Positions 55,445-64,000 of a stretch of DNA of 64,000 bases are shown here, in pieces. Within the stretch, counting starts at the first letter, position 1. Every line of letters starts with the position of its first letter. The notes below the pieces were generated by a model. The model had not been told where the DNA came from. It searched no databases and saw nothing but the letters and a program-made list of their open reading frames with translations. Source of the stretch: Lunularia cruciata (taxonomy: Eukaryota; Streptophyta; Marchantiopsida; Lunulariales; Lunulariaceae); contig OX419757.1 of the NCBI GenBank assembly GCA_948567375.1, positions 8,556,001-8,620,000 on the forward strand, written 5' to 3'. Made by a program: the position numbers and the translations under genes.

Positions 55445-56712
55445 AAGAATGGGATGGATGGAATTTATGGACACCAAATCTACTTTCATCAAAGCATTGG
55501 GATTTTCATGTCCAGATATTACCCAAGCACCGCTTCACACAATTCATCACCTCACGCTTTGGACAAGATTTTCTACATATGATCACCATGTCTGAGGAAC
55601 CCTTGATACTTCCGGTTGTCACTTATGGAGAAAAGTGGACTTGTTGTATCTATGTGTTAATCAATTAGATAAATTGGGAGTAGTAGGATAGAGTAGTAGC
55701 TATGGTGGCAATACTAGACATTATCCTTGCTATGCAACAAAAAATCAAGCACCTTACTGGATTGGAATAATGAGACTAACAAAAACAAGAACATATAGAG
55801 AGAGCGCCAATCCGAGATGGAGAAGATTGTATTTGATTTCCAAACCTAAGGTAATTGAAGTGTTGAAATAACGAGACTAACAATAACAAGAATATATAGA
55901 GAGAGCGCCAGTCCGAGATGGAGAAGATTGTACTTGATTTCCAAAACCTAAGGTGTTTGAAGGAAAGAATCTTCTTGGCACAATGGAGAATTTTGTGTTT
56001 GATTGCAAACGTTACCTCAAAGCCACCAATCTTCAAGATGAACAAAAACGGATTCTCTTGGCTTCTAGCCAATTGGATGGTGTGGCAAAACTTTGGTGGT
56101 GATTCCAAGTAGAGCGAGCTGAATGATAGATTGTTGCACTAATCTTGACATGGACAGATTCAAGGATGCAAAACTTAGTCAATTTCAAACTATAAATGCC
56201 ACCTGAGCTGCACGAGATAAATTGGCGGAGTTGAAGCAGATTGGCTCAATAAGAGGATACATCATACAATTTCAGAATATCATCATGCAAATTCTAGACA
56301 AACAAGAAGGAGAAGTTCTGGATTGATTTGTGCAGGGATTGAAGTCACAAACCAAATTGGAGATGACCATGCAAGAACCACAAAATGTAGAAGAAGCCAT
56401 GCAATTAGCTGAGCGCTTTGATTTCTTGGTTGCAACAACTTGGTCTCAACCTTGACTTACACTAAGCTACCAATAAAATACGGACGAGTGGAGGAACCAA
56501 CACCAATGGAGATTGATGCTATCCAATGGAGGCCACTTGGTGCAGTAGATGGAGAAAGATTGCGAAAAATGGAGGTTGTTTTTATTGTCACCAAGTTGGA
56601 CATTGCATTGCTGAATGTCCACTTAGGAATGGGCAACCCCAACAAGTTGCCCAAATGGAGTTTGTGGAATGGAAGGATCAGGGAATGAAGAATCTCAGTA
56701 GGAGATTTTGAG
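55445..56712 (+). pseudogene. Gag of chromodomain gypsy
   Basis: After a leader with a 101-bp duplication, a plus frame reads MVAILDIILAMQQKIKHLTG near 55700. The capsid follows (about 55945-56110) with KVFEGKNLLGTMENFVFDCK and QKRILLASSQLDGVAKLWW. Then many stops break the frame until the knuckle CFYCHQVGHCIAEC (CX2CX4HX4C, about 56575-56620) in the frame 56526-56711. It packages element RNA; here it is inactive. Confidence 0.75.
55766..55967 (+). repeat. 101-bp tandem duplication in gag leader
   Basis: Copies start at aataatgagactaac (55766) and aataacgagactaac (55867) and both contain gagagcgcca and tccgagatggagaagattgt. The second copy runs directly into the capsid coding sequence. Confidence 0.9.
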
Positions 56713-56727
56713 CCACTTATTGGGAGC

Positions 56728-57050
56728 TTGATTAGTTCCAATAGGATTGAAGGCTTGACTTATGCAAGTTTGCTTCACTTGCAAGGTACGATATCTAATC
56801 AAGGTTGTAGAATTTTGATTGATTCTGGAAGTTCAAAGAATTGCATGTCTATGCAGGAAGCAAAGGAATTGGGTATTCCTATCAAGCCAGTGATTGGAAG
56901 TAGTTTGATGATGGCGGATGGTAGAAAGGGTTTTGCATTCCGCACCTCCCATCCTGTTACCTTCAAGATTGGGAAGGAGTGTTTGGAGTGTATGAGGTTT
57001 GTAGTGGCACCTCTACACTATGATATCATTCTAGGTCTACCTTAGCTTAA
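56728..57050 (+). pseudogene. Protease of chromodomain gypsy
   Basis: A 105-codon frame with NQGCRILIDSGSSKNCMS (catalytic DSG), EAKELGIPIKPVIGSS and HYDIILGLP (flap-distal end). This is a retropepsin that would cut the polyprotein. Its catalytic motif is intact. A stop follows at the point where it should join the linker. Confidence 0.85.
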
Positions 57051-57420
57051 ACGTCATAAGGTTCAATTCAATTGGACTGATGCCAAATTCAAGTACAACA
57101 CCAAGGTAGGAATTTCTGATTAGGTTGTCTGGCACCTCTGAGGAAGACACCTAAGAATAGTCAGTCCCAAGATGGGAAGTTTTTCAAGAAGGTAGCCATA
57201 GAGCAAACCTTGAAGGGAGTGGAGTCCCAAGATGAGAAGTTTGCCAAGAAGGCAACCATGGAGCAAGCTTTGAAGAGAGATGAGTCTGTGGAAGGGAAGT
57301 TGGTTAGTAAAGCAACCATAGAGCAAGCTTTGGAGGAAGATAAGTCTGTATTTGTGGTGTGGATCAAGCAGATTGCACAAGAACAATCGGAGGAGGGCCA
57401 AGAACCTCATCAAGCAATGG
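57051..57420 (+). other. Repetitive linker between protease and RT
   Basis: Two to three copies of a block near KFAKKATMEQALKRDE, VEGKLVSKATIEQALEEDKS recur at 57175-57345 (about 63-bp period). This is a charged, repeat-built spacer. Confidence 0.65.
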
Positions 57421-58190
57421 TTGATTGGATAGTTCAGGAGTTTGCAGACGTGTTTCTAGATGATCTGCCAAAGGGATTACCCTTCAATTGAGGTATGCCC
57501 TTCAAGATCAAGTTATTACCGGGGAGTACTCTAGTGAGTAGACCATCTATTGGCTCTCACCAAAGGAGTTGAAGGAGTTGCAAACAACACTTACAGAGTT
57601 GTTTCCAAGTTGGATCTTTGTAGCTATTATTGGCAAATTCTTATTGATAGAGAGGATGTGCAAAAGACTGCCTTTTGTTCAAGGTATGGGCATCTTGAGT
57701 GAAGAGTTCTAACTTTTAGACTCACTAATGCTCCTACAATCTTCATGGATCAGATGCATTGGATGTTGGATGGACTATTGGATCGGTCCGTGGTAGTGTT
57801 CTTGGATGATATCTTAATTTATAGTAAGATAAAGGCAGAACACGTGAATCATGTGCAAGAAGTCCTAAGACAACTACGACAATGGAAATTTTACTACAAG
57901 ATGTTGAAGTGTGCCTTTTGGCAGAAGGAGGTTACCTTCTTGGGTCATAAGATCTCATCAAAGGGAATCAAGATGAAAGAAGAGAAAATCAAGGCCGTTA
58001 CTGATTGGCCTACCGCAAAGGATGCTATAGAAGTACGAGCATTCAATGGATTGGCCAATTTTTACCAACTGTTCATCCATTATTATGCTCATGAGGATGC
58101 ACCATTGACTGACCTCTTGGGAAAGAACTTGAGTTTCCAGTGGACCACCAAGCATGAAGAAACATTCTAGAAGTTAAAGTATATGGTGTC
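57421..58190 (+). pseudogene. Reverse transcriptase of chromodomain gypsy, internally deleted
   Basis: It begins QEFADVFLDDLPKGLPF (57430-57490). Near 57600 the sequence jumps from the LKELQTTLTEL-type region directly to SKLDLCSYYWQILIDREDV, skipping the usual finger blocks (about 60-70 residues). The palm then reads VVVFLDDILIYSKIKAEHVN with an intact FLDD box (frame 57745-58170) and continues KCAFWQKEVTFLGHKISSKG and AIEVRAFNGLANFYQLFI. Confidence 0.85.
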
Positions 58191-58600
58191 TTCAAGACCC
58201 ATTCTTCAACCATATGATCCTCAACTACCTTGTGTGATTGATTTTGATGCTTCTAACTTTGCAATTAGAGCCGTGCTGCAACAAGAATTCCCAAATGGAC
58301 TCCATACCATTGCCTTTGTGGCTTGCCAACTCAATCTGGCTGAATGAAACTACTATGCTCAAGATCAAGAACAACTTGCAATGGTATACGCTACCAAGGT
58401 ATGGAGGCATTACCTCTCGGGGAAACAAGTGATCATGTGAACTAATCACAAACCATTGTTGTAGACCTTACACTTGGAACACATGAAGAGTCGACATCAT
58501 TGATGGGAGGAACAACTCCAACTGTATGACATCAAACTTGAGTACAAACTAGATCGGTTCCATGTCATCCTTGATGCTTTATCATGACAACCTGATTTGA
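58191..58600 (+). pseudogene. RNase H of chromodomain gypsy
   Basis: It reads PYDPQLPCVIDFDASNFAIR, HTIAFVACQLNLAE, YYAQDQEQLAMVYATKVWRH and TNHKPLL with three stops between. DFDAS and TNHKPL hold the expected acidic and His residues. It is followed by LYDIKLEYKLDRFHVILDAL at the end of the domain. Confidence 0.8.
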
Positions 58601-59640
58601 AGTCTCTTCTTCTCATCACAACGGCAATTTCAATGGTGTCAGTTGACTCCAAGGTCCAAAACAAGTTTCAGTAAGCTCTACACCAAGATCCCTTCTTCCA
58701 AATAGTACATGGTTGTCTTAGGGCATGCAATAAGGAGTACAATACCTTCTCTATCAAGGAGGGCCTTTTATTCCATGAGGACCGGATCTATGTTCTAGCT
58801 AAAGGTGATCTTCAACTTGTGCGCCTTCAAGAAGCCCATGATTTACCCATTGCTGGTTACATGGGTGTGGAAAAGACCTTTGGTACCCTCCAATGTCAAT
58901 GGTAGTGGCCCAACATGACACGAGATGTTTGAGAATTTGTCCGGTCATGTGAGAGTTGCCAACGTAACAAGACCAGCAACCAAAAGCTGAGTGGACTTCT
59001 TCAACCACTTGCCATACCATCCGCTTGCTGGGAGCATGTGAGCTTGGATCTCATCACATCTTTGCCAAAGACAAAACAAGGACACACCGCAATCATGGTG
59101 TTTGTGGATAAGCTTAGTAAGCAAATCCACTTGGTACCAACCTATGATACCGTGGATGCTCCAACCTTAGCCTAAATCTACTTTGACAATGTCTTCAAGC
59201 ATCATGGGATACCACGTGTACTCATCTCTGACTGTGATCCTTGATTTACTGGGAAGTTTTGGCAAGCACTCTTCTAAATACTCGGCACCAAGTTTGCTTT
59301 GCCCATGGCCTATCATCCTCAAATTGATGGATAAACCGAACGTGCAAATTTTACATTGGAAGATATGCTACGTGCCTTTGTCAATGTCCACCATACCAAT
59401 TGGGGTGAATGTCTTGCAATTGCAGAATTTGCCTACAACAATTCCAAACAGGCAAGCACCGGATTTTCTCCTTTCTTTCTCAATTTTGGCCAAGATCCAC
59501 TTGTTCCGGATTCTCTTCTTGCTCCTCCTCCATCTCAAGTTCTTGATACTTCCACATTCTTGACCACTATATCCCACTCTCTCCAACAAGCCAAGTCTCA
59601 CCTCCTTGTTGCTTAGAATTGCCAAAAACAATATGGACCA
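58601..59640 (+). pseudogene. Integrase of chromodomain gypsy
   Basis: The zinc module near 58830-58990 shows EAHDLPIAGYMGVEKTF (second His changed to Tyr) and CESCQRNKTSNQ. The core reads WEHVSLDLITSLPKTKQGHT (Asp), VLISDCDP (Asp), AYHPQIDG then TERANFTLEDML (Glu). The frame 59356-59616 is open and reads WGECLAIAEFAYNNSKQAST. All three catalytic acids are encoded, but stops lie between them. Confidence 0.85.
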
Positions 59641-60135
59641 CCATTGGCATGATCTCATCTTTGAAGTCGGTGATAAAGTCATGCTATCCTCTAGTAACCT
59701 CCCTCTCCCACTTGATAACCAAGTTTGTAAACTTGCCCCTGATTGGATAGGACCCTTTGATATCACCCAAATTGTCTCTCATATTGCTTATCGACTTGCC
59801 TTGCCTTGTCATATGCGTATCCATCCTGTCTCTCATGTTTCCAAGTTGAAACCCTTTGTTCCTAACCCCTTGCCTTTTCCTCTTGAGTCCAACCTCCCCC
59901 TCTTCCTGTCCCTATTAATGATCATGAGGAGTATAAAGTTGATTGTATCCTTGCACGTCACTATATTCAACGAGGCCGTCACCAACATACTGAGTACAAG
60001 GTCCTTTGGAAAGGGTATCCCCTTCATGATGCCACATGGGAACCTCTTTTTCACCTCCAAAATGCACAGACAGCCATCCAAGAATTCAAAGCTTCACTGG
60101 AGACAAGGATGTCACCAACTAGTGGCGGCGGAATA
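59641..60135 (+). pseudogene. GPY/F-like module and chromodomain of chromodomain gypsy
   Basis: The frame 59606-60184 includes WIGPFDITQIVSHIAYRLAL and HPVSHVSKLKPF, the integrase tail. After a frameshift near 59910, another frame reads EEYKVDCILARHYIQRG, TEYKVLWKGYPLHDATWEPL and LQNAQTAIQEFKAS, a chromodomain with YKV, W and TWEP positions kept. Chromodomains bind methylated histone H3 tails and steer insertion into heterochromatin. Confidence 0.85.
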
Positions 60136-60547
60136 TGTAACAATATGGAGTTTAGCGATAAAGTTAGTTGGACTTACAAAGTAGCACATAAGAAAAATTA
60201 GCCTAGAATATTCTGGAAATATCTAAGGAGCTTCTTAGGAAGCTTCCTGGCTAGCTTAGCTTGCATTGCAAATAAGTAGCTTCTAGAAGCTTCCAACTAG
60301 CTTAGCTTGCACGTCAAGTAGGCAGCTTCTAGAAAGAAGCTTCTTGAGAAGCTTCCTAGTTAACTTGGCTTGCACTCTAAGAAAGCGGTTTGAGGAAGCT
60401 TCTTGAGAAGCTTCTCAAGGGCCTTGTATGCTACCTATAAATACCAAAGCCAAAGCTTGTGCTAGGCATTCGGAGTTTTCCCTCATTCAAGTGTACCAAT
60501 GTGAGTTTCCATTCTCCTATTTCTCTCCTCGGTCTCGGTCTTTTACA
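60136..60547 (+). mobile_element. 3' LTR of chromodomain gypsy
   Basis: 412 bp from TGTAACAATATGGAGTTTAG to TCTTTTACA. It matches the 5' LTR with about 35-40 differences and one short insertion that adds a further aagcttcttgagaagcttc unit. TATAAATA is at 60436-60443. A purine-rich ggcggcggaata precedes it. Confidence 0.92.
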
Positions 60548-60784
60548 AACCATATGGACCGAGAAGAGAAATATCTTATCTCCTAATCTTAAACCTAATA
60601 TTAGGTAGCTACAGATTAATAAACTCAATTGGGATCATGTACCTCTAATAGACTAACACTATTTCTTGTTTAACTCAAGTATCTATTTACAAACTAAGTA
60701 GATCCACAAAATTCCTAAGTCTAACAAAAACTGCTAATAGTATGTACAAAATAACATCCCATCATTGGGAAACATAAACTAGGG
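60548..60784. other. Short unassigned flank
   Basis: AT-rich sequence between the chromodomain gypsy and the truncated end of gypsy 3. No motif was recognised. Confidence 0.35.
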
Positions 60785-61590
60785 CTATTTTTGTAAGACT
60801 AGGCTCCATTTGTTATCCCTAATTGGGAGGGGGACGTGGTGATTGGGATGAATGCTCAGCTCCCTTGCAGATTTCAACAAGGTCCGCAAGCTCCTTTTTG
60901 TAGCCATCAATAATTTGTTCAAAGTAGGTTTGAGCCTCCATATATCATCCAAGAAGATGATAATAGACTTATCCAAGTATGGATGAAATATGTCATTCAT
61001 TAGACTCATGAAAGTGGTAGGTGCATTGGTGAGGCCAAAAGGCATCACAACATACTCAAAGTGGCATTACCTGGTTCAAAAGACAGTTTTGTACACATCC
61101 TCCTCTACAATTTGGATTTGATTGTAACCGCTCTGCAAGTCCAATTTGGTGAAGTATCTCACTCCATGGAGTTGATCAAACAGGTCATCCATGCAAGGTA
61201 AGGGGTATTTGTTCTTCATTGTTTGCTGATTGAGACCCCGATAGTCAATGCACATGCGCATTATACCATCCTTCTCCTTCACAAACAAGACAAGTGCCCC
61301 ATATGGTGATATGCTAGGTTGGATGAACCCTTTCTACAGCATCTCCTCAATTTCAGTCTTACACTCTTCTAACTCATGAGGTGATAGGCGATATGGGGCC
61401 TTACAAGGAGGTGTCTTTCTTGGGAGTGTCTCAATTTTGTGATCTACTCGCCTTTTTGGTGGTAATCTTGAGGGTAGATCATCGGGAAAGACATCTTGAA
61501 ACTCATCCACCACATCCTTCAATTTCTTAGGAATTTGTCCATCGAGTTGTGCACTCTGGACTTCTCTTATTAGACCCTAAAAACATCTAT
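60785..61590 (-). pseudogene. Gypsy 3 reverse transcriptase, truncated after FLDD
   Basis: Frames 61334-61522, 61076-61288 and 60785-61048 read in order DELPASLL-like [40 protein letters not shown] and [20 protein letters not shown] then SIIIFLDDI. Directly after the catalytic box the frame changes to unrelated [18 protein letters not shown], while another frame reads [20 protein letters not shown], so thumb, RNase H and integrase are lost at about 60950. Confidence 0.85.
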
Positions 61591-62160
61591 TGGTCTTATA
61601 GACAGTTGCCGTCCCTATGACATATAGAGGCAGTTTCTGCCTATGTGATTTTTCTTTAACCCCAATGATTGACCATTGTTGGGTTCTCATTACTTTCTTC
61701 CTCCAATCTACCATAAGATTGTATTGCTCTATCCATGGCATGCCTAAAATTGCATCATAACAAGCTAACTATATCACTCGCCACTCAATTGCTTCATGAT
61801 ATTCTCCTACAGAGAGGGTTACCCATCTAGGTAATGATTCAATCCTCTCTATTTGCCCATTTGGTAACTCTACTTCTTCACTCCCATCTCTCTCTATATC
61901 CATTCCCAATCTTATTGCAATAGAGCGAGACAAGAAATTCTTTGTTGCTCCCGGATTTATTAATACTCTCACTTGATTACCTTCTAGGATTCCATTCATG
62001 ACAATCAATTGTGAGGTTGCCTTTCGGGATCTTTGTGCATTATTCTTCTTCCTCCCTTGCTTCTCTACTTCCTTATTGAGCCAGTAAGGCCACGAGGTAC
62101 ATTTACTAGTGATCTTTGTTTCCCAAAGTGATTTCCACCTCCTTCTCTTCAATGTGCCTC
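61591..62160 (-). pseudogene. Gypsy 3 protease
   Basis: The 127-codon frame 61769-62152 starts in a Lys-rich linker and reads SQLIVMNGILEGNQVRVLI, then NPGATKNFLSRSIAIRLG where the retropepsin DSGA(T) is expected (Asp-Ser changed to Asn-Pro). SVGEYHEAIEWRVI follows. The catalytic Asp is therefore lost (GAC/GAT to AAT fits a single transition). Confidence 0.8.
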
Positions 62161-63212
62161 TCCATGGTGTTCAAAGATTGCCTGTACTAAGGATGAGGGC
62201 CTCTAGGGAAATGAGTGCAACAGTTGGTAGATATGTGCCCAATACGGCCACAATTGTAACAACAGCGTTGTTCTCCTTGAGTCTCTTCTCCTCGTGGGAC
62301 TCCATCTCTTTGTTCTTCTACCTATCCCCGCTCCTCTTGAAGCGGTCGTGCTCCTTGATCTCGGAATTTAAGGTTGCCCAATTCCATCGGTACTAGTCCA
62401 CTCATGTGTGGCATTTCTGCCTGATAATATTGAGGTGGAAGTACTCCTTCACCTCCACCTAATGCTTCTACTATTCTCTACGCACAATCAATGGCTTCAA
62501 ATACCGTGCGAGGATTTTGCACCATGACTTCTTGGCGAATCTGCTCTTTCAACCCTCATTTGAAATTGCCGAGAGCCTCTGCTGGACTCATGTCGGTAAT
62601 TGCGACTTGTAGATCCAAAAATGCCTCCACATACTCTTGTACGCTATTCTTTTGTCTCAATCCCCATAGTCGGGTTTGAGCCATCTACACAGAATCCACC
62701 GATTGGAAATTCTTAAGTAGTCCTTCTTGCATTGCTGTCCATGTGACCTCCCTTCTCTTTGCCAACATGGATCATTCCCAAGCATCATACCATGTGAGGG
62801 CTTTATCGGTCAAGTACCCACATGCAAACACGCTTGCAGCATGCTCTGTGATCTTTGTTAAGAACAATTGGAAATATTGATTCATTCTCGAGATCCAATT
62901 TTCCACTAATCCCATCGTATGCTGCCCCTTGTAATGCTCGATGTTGCAGGTCTTCTTCATCCAAAGTAGCAATGTGGCTTCATCGTTGATAGGGTTCGTA
63001 GGCACAAGTGCCTCTCCAAGTACTTCAGTCGCAGAAACAGGGTTTTGAGATGGCTCTTCTTCTTGCATGGCTTGATCATTCCTGAGGATCTGCACTTGAC
63101 TTTGTAATGTCTCCATGGTCATCTTAATCTCTTGAAATTCATTCAACATCCCTTGCATTCCTTGCACTAGCTCTTGCAATTGCGGATCCATGGTTCCTGC
63201 AACACTCAATTG
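62161..63212 (-). pseudogene. Gypsy 3 gag
   Basis: It starts at ATG 63209 (MSVAGTMDPQLQELVQGMQG), with a coiled coil (about residues 8-45) and the capsid start (ENWISRMNQYFQLF, CGYLTDKALTWYDAWE). A frameshift follows; NFQSVDSVWMAQTRLWGLRQ and VEAFLDLQVAITDMSPAEAL run to about 62580. Near 62240 one frame reads CYNCGRIGHISTNC, a CCHC knuckle. The first 145 codons are open. Confidence 0.85.
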
Positions 63213-63781
63213 CTAGTGTCTACTTCAATACAAAGTCAATATAATGATTGTAGAAGGCACATGAACTATCAAAACTACCATTGGGACCTTAGAAGCTATC
63301 ACTCATTGATAATACTCCTCACCAAAATTCCTAACCACAAAATCATTAAACATCACTTTTGGCCTCACTACATAACGGATTTCTACTTGAGTGTTGAAAG
63401 GGAGAAGATTTGGGACATTCATATCCATATTATCATAATAGAATGTAGATTTTCAAATCCCACTCTCTGTCATATATCACCATAGGTAGAATCACAGGGT
63501 TTGGTGAGTTCATCACTATGTCCATGAATTCTACACCAAAGTGATAAACTAGCGATACCCTCATCTGCTCATGCTAGATGTACATAACCTTGATGTGGAA
63601 TAGGTTTGAGAATGGAAAGCTAGCTGCAGGAAATTGTCCTCTTGGTGCATCCATCCCATCCGCTCTCTAAAGTCCTTCCTAAGCCTAGCAATTACTCTAT
63701 GTTCTCCACCTCGAATTGCTTAGTTTCAATAGTTTGTGCTATTCCAAGAGGGGTGATCCACTCTCTTGGACTAAAACACTC
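63213..63781 (-). other. Untranslated leader of gypsy 3
   Basis: This lies between the primer-binding site and the gag ATG, about 570 bases, similar to 37151-37699 in gypsy 2. No coding signal is seen. Confidence 0.6.
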
Positions 63782-63793
63782 GCTTTGATACCA
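63782..63793 (-). other. Primer-binding site of gypsy 3
   Basis: The minus strand reads TGGTATCAAAGC one base inside the LTR end. It is identical to the site at 55433-55444. Confidence 0.85.
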
Positions 63794-63794
63794 T

Positions 63795-64000
63795 TGTAAT
63801 ACTCCGAGGACAAGAGAAGAGAGAAAACACAGATTGTACACTCAAACATTTGATGCCCCAAAGGAGCACCTTCTCTTTATTATATTGACAAAGAGGATCT
63901 CCTCCAAGGAAGCTCCACCATAGGATTAGGAACACAGATAGGTGACATGTCAGCAAGCTCCACCCTTGGATTACTTACTTGGATGGGTGACATGTCTGGT
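63795..64000 (-). mobile_element. 5' LTR of gypsy 3 (partial)
   Basis: It starts on the plus strand with TGTAATACTCCGAGGACAAG and runs past the window end. It parallels the gypsy 2 LTR (ggagcaccttctctttatta; gatctcctc; aagctccacc occur in both). Confidence 0.85.

Larger units (their letters stand above)
55032..60547 (+). mobile_element. Chromodomain-type Ty3/gypsy retrotransposon (chromovirus-like)
   Basis: A near full-length element of about 5.5 kb with two LTRs, primer-binding site, gag with zinc knuckle, protease, reverse transcriptase, RNase H, integrase and a terminal chromodomain. The flanks AACAT and AACCAT resemble a target duplication with one inserted base. The LTRs are roughly 90 percent alike by eye, so the insertion is old. 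The polyprotein carries stops and frameshifts and lacks part of the reverse transcriptase fingers. Confidence 0.9.
60785..64000 (-). mobile_element. Ty3/gypsy retrotransposon 3, truncated and cut by window edge
   Basis: A minus-strand element with part of the 5' LTR (63795 onward), primer-binding site, gag, protease and reverse transcriptase up to the catalytic box, then a non-gypsy sequence. It is the same family as gypsy 2. It is better preserved, with a 145-codon gag N-terminus and long pol frames. Confidence 0.85.

Noticed and set aside
55032-60547. Autonomous active retrotransposon
   Set aside because: LTRs differ at roughly a tenth of positions, the polyprotein has many stops, and the RT fingers are missing.
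1-64000. CRISPR arrays, bacterial operons, ribosomal RNA genes
   Set aside because: No regularly spaced identical repeats with unique spacers, no operon-like gene packing and no rRNA-like sequence was seen; the DNA is plant nuclear.

Overview
This is a window of plant nuclear genome: about 7.5 kb of single-copy, gene-bearing DNA followed by about 56 kb of nested, mostly decayed transposable elements. The one intact host gene (1971-3344, minus strand) encodes a trihelix transcription factor of the plant GT-gamma type, which places the sequence in land plants. The repeat load, the old Ty3/gypsy copies and the tRNA-Met-type primer sites (TGGTATCAAAGC) would suit a large repeat-rich genome such as a gymnosperm, but that narrower placement is only a guess. 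A 200-base run of N (23699-23898) shows this is an assembled scaffold.

Layout. 1-4020: trihelix gene, its 3' flank and its purine-rich 5' leader. 4021-7700: no gene recognised. 8335-9880: broken PIF/Harbinger transposase. 9881-14722: repeats and unidentified coding-like remnants. 14723-16412: a solo LTR, the first of three copies of one family. 16413-22640: gag, an unassigned region and a cytosine-methyltransferase-like domain of an unusual Ty3/gypsy element, interrupted by LTR-like inserts. 22641-25600: inverted LTR-like copy, gap and a 103-bp tandem array. 25600-33290: minus-strand gypsy element whose protease is split by the second solo LTR. 33541-38304: second minus-strand gypsy element with 5' LTR and primer site. 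38305-41060: plus-strand gypsy reverse transcriptase, RNase H and integrase followed by a PHD-type zinc finger. A segment at 16413-16848 recurs at 41336-41768, so the methyltransferase half and the PHD half may be the two ends of one old element. 42600-43200: tandem repeat. 43893-45849: third solo LTR. 45850-47160: remnant of another trihelix-type protein. 48270-50340: decayed non-LTR-type reverse transcriptase with a C-terminal nuclease-like region. 51130-55031: AT-rich, unassigned. 55032-60547: nearly full-length chromodomain gypsy element with two LTRs. 60785-64000: third minus-strand gypsy element, cut by the window edge.

The most interesting content is the gypsy lineage that appears to have carried both a DNMT3/DRM-like cytosine methyltransferase and a PHD finger. 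Both modules are visible only as broken reading frames, and their linkage in one element is inferred. No transposable element here looks autonomous: every polyprotein is interrupted by stops, frameshifts, deletions or insertions.
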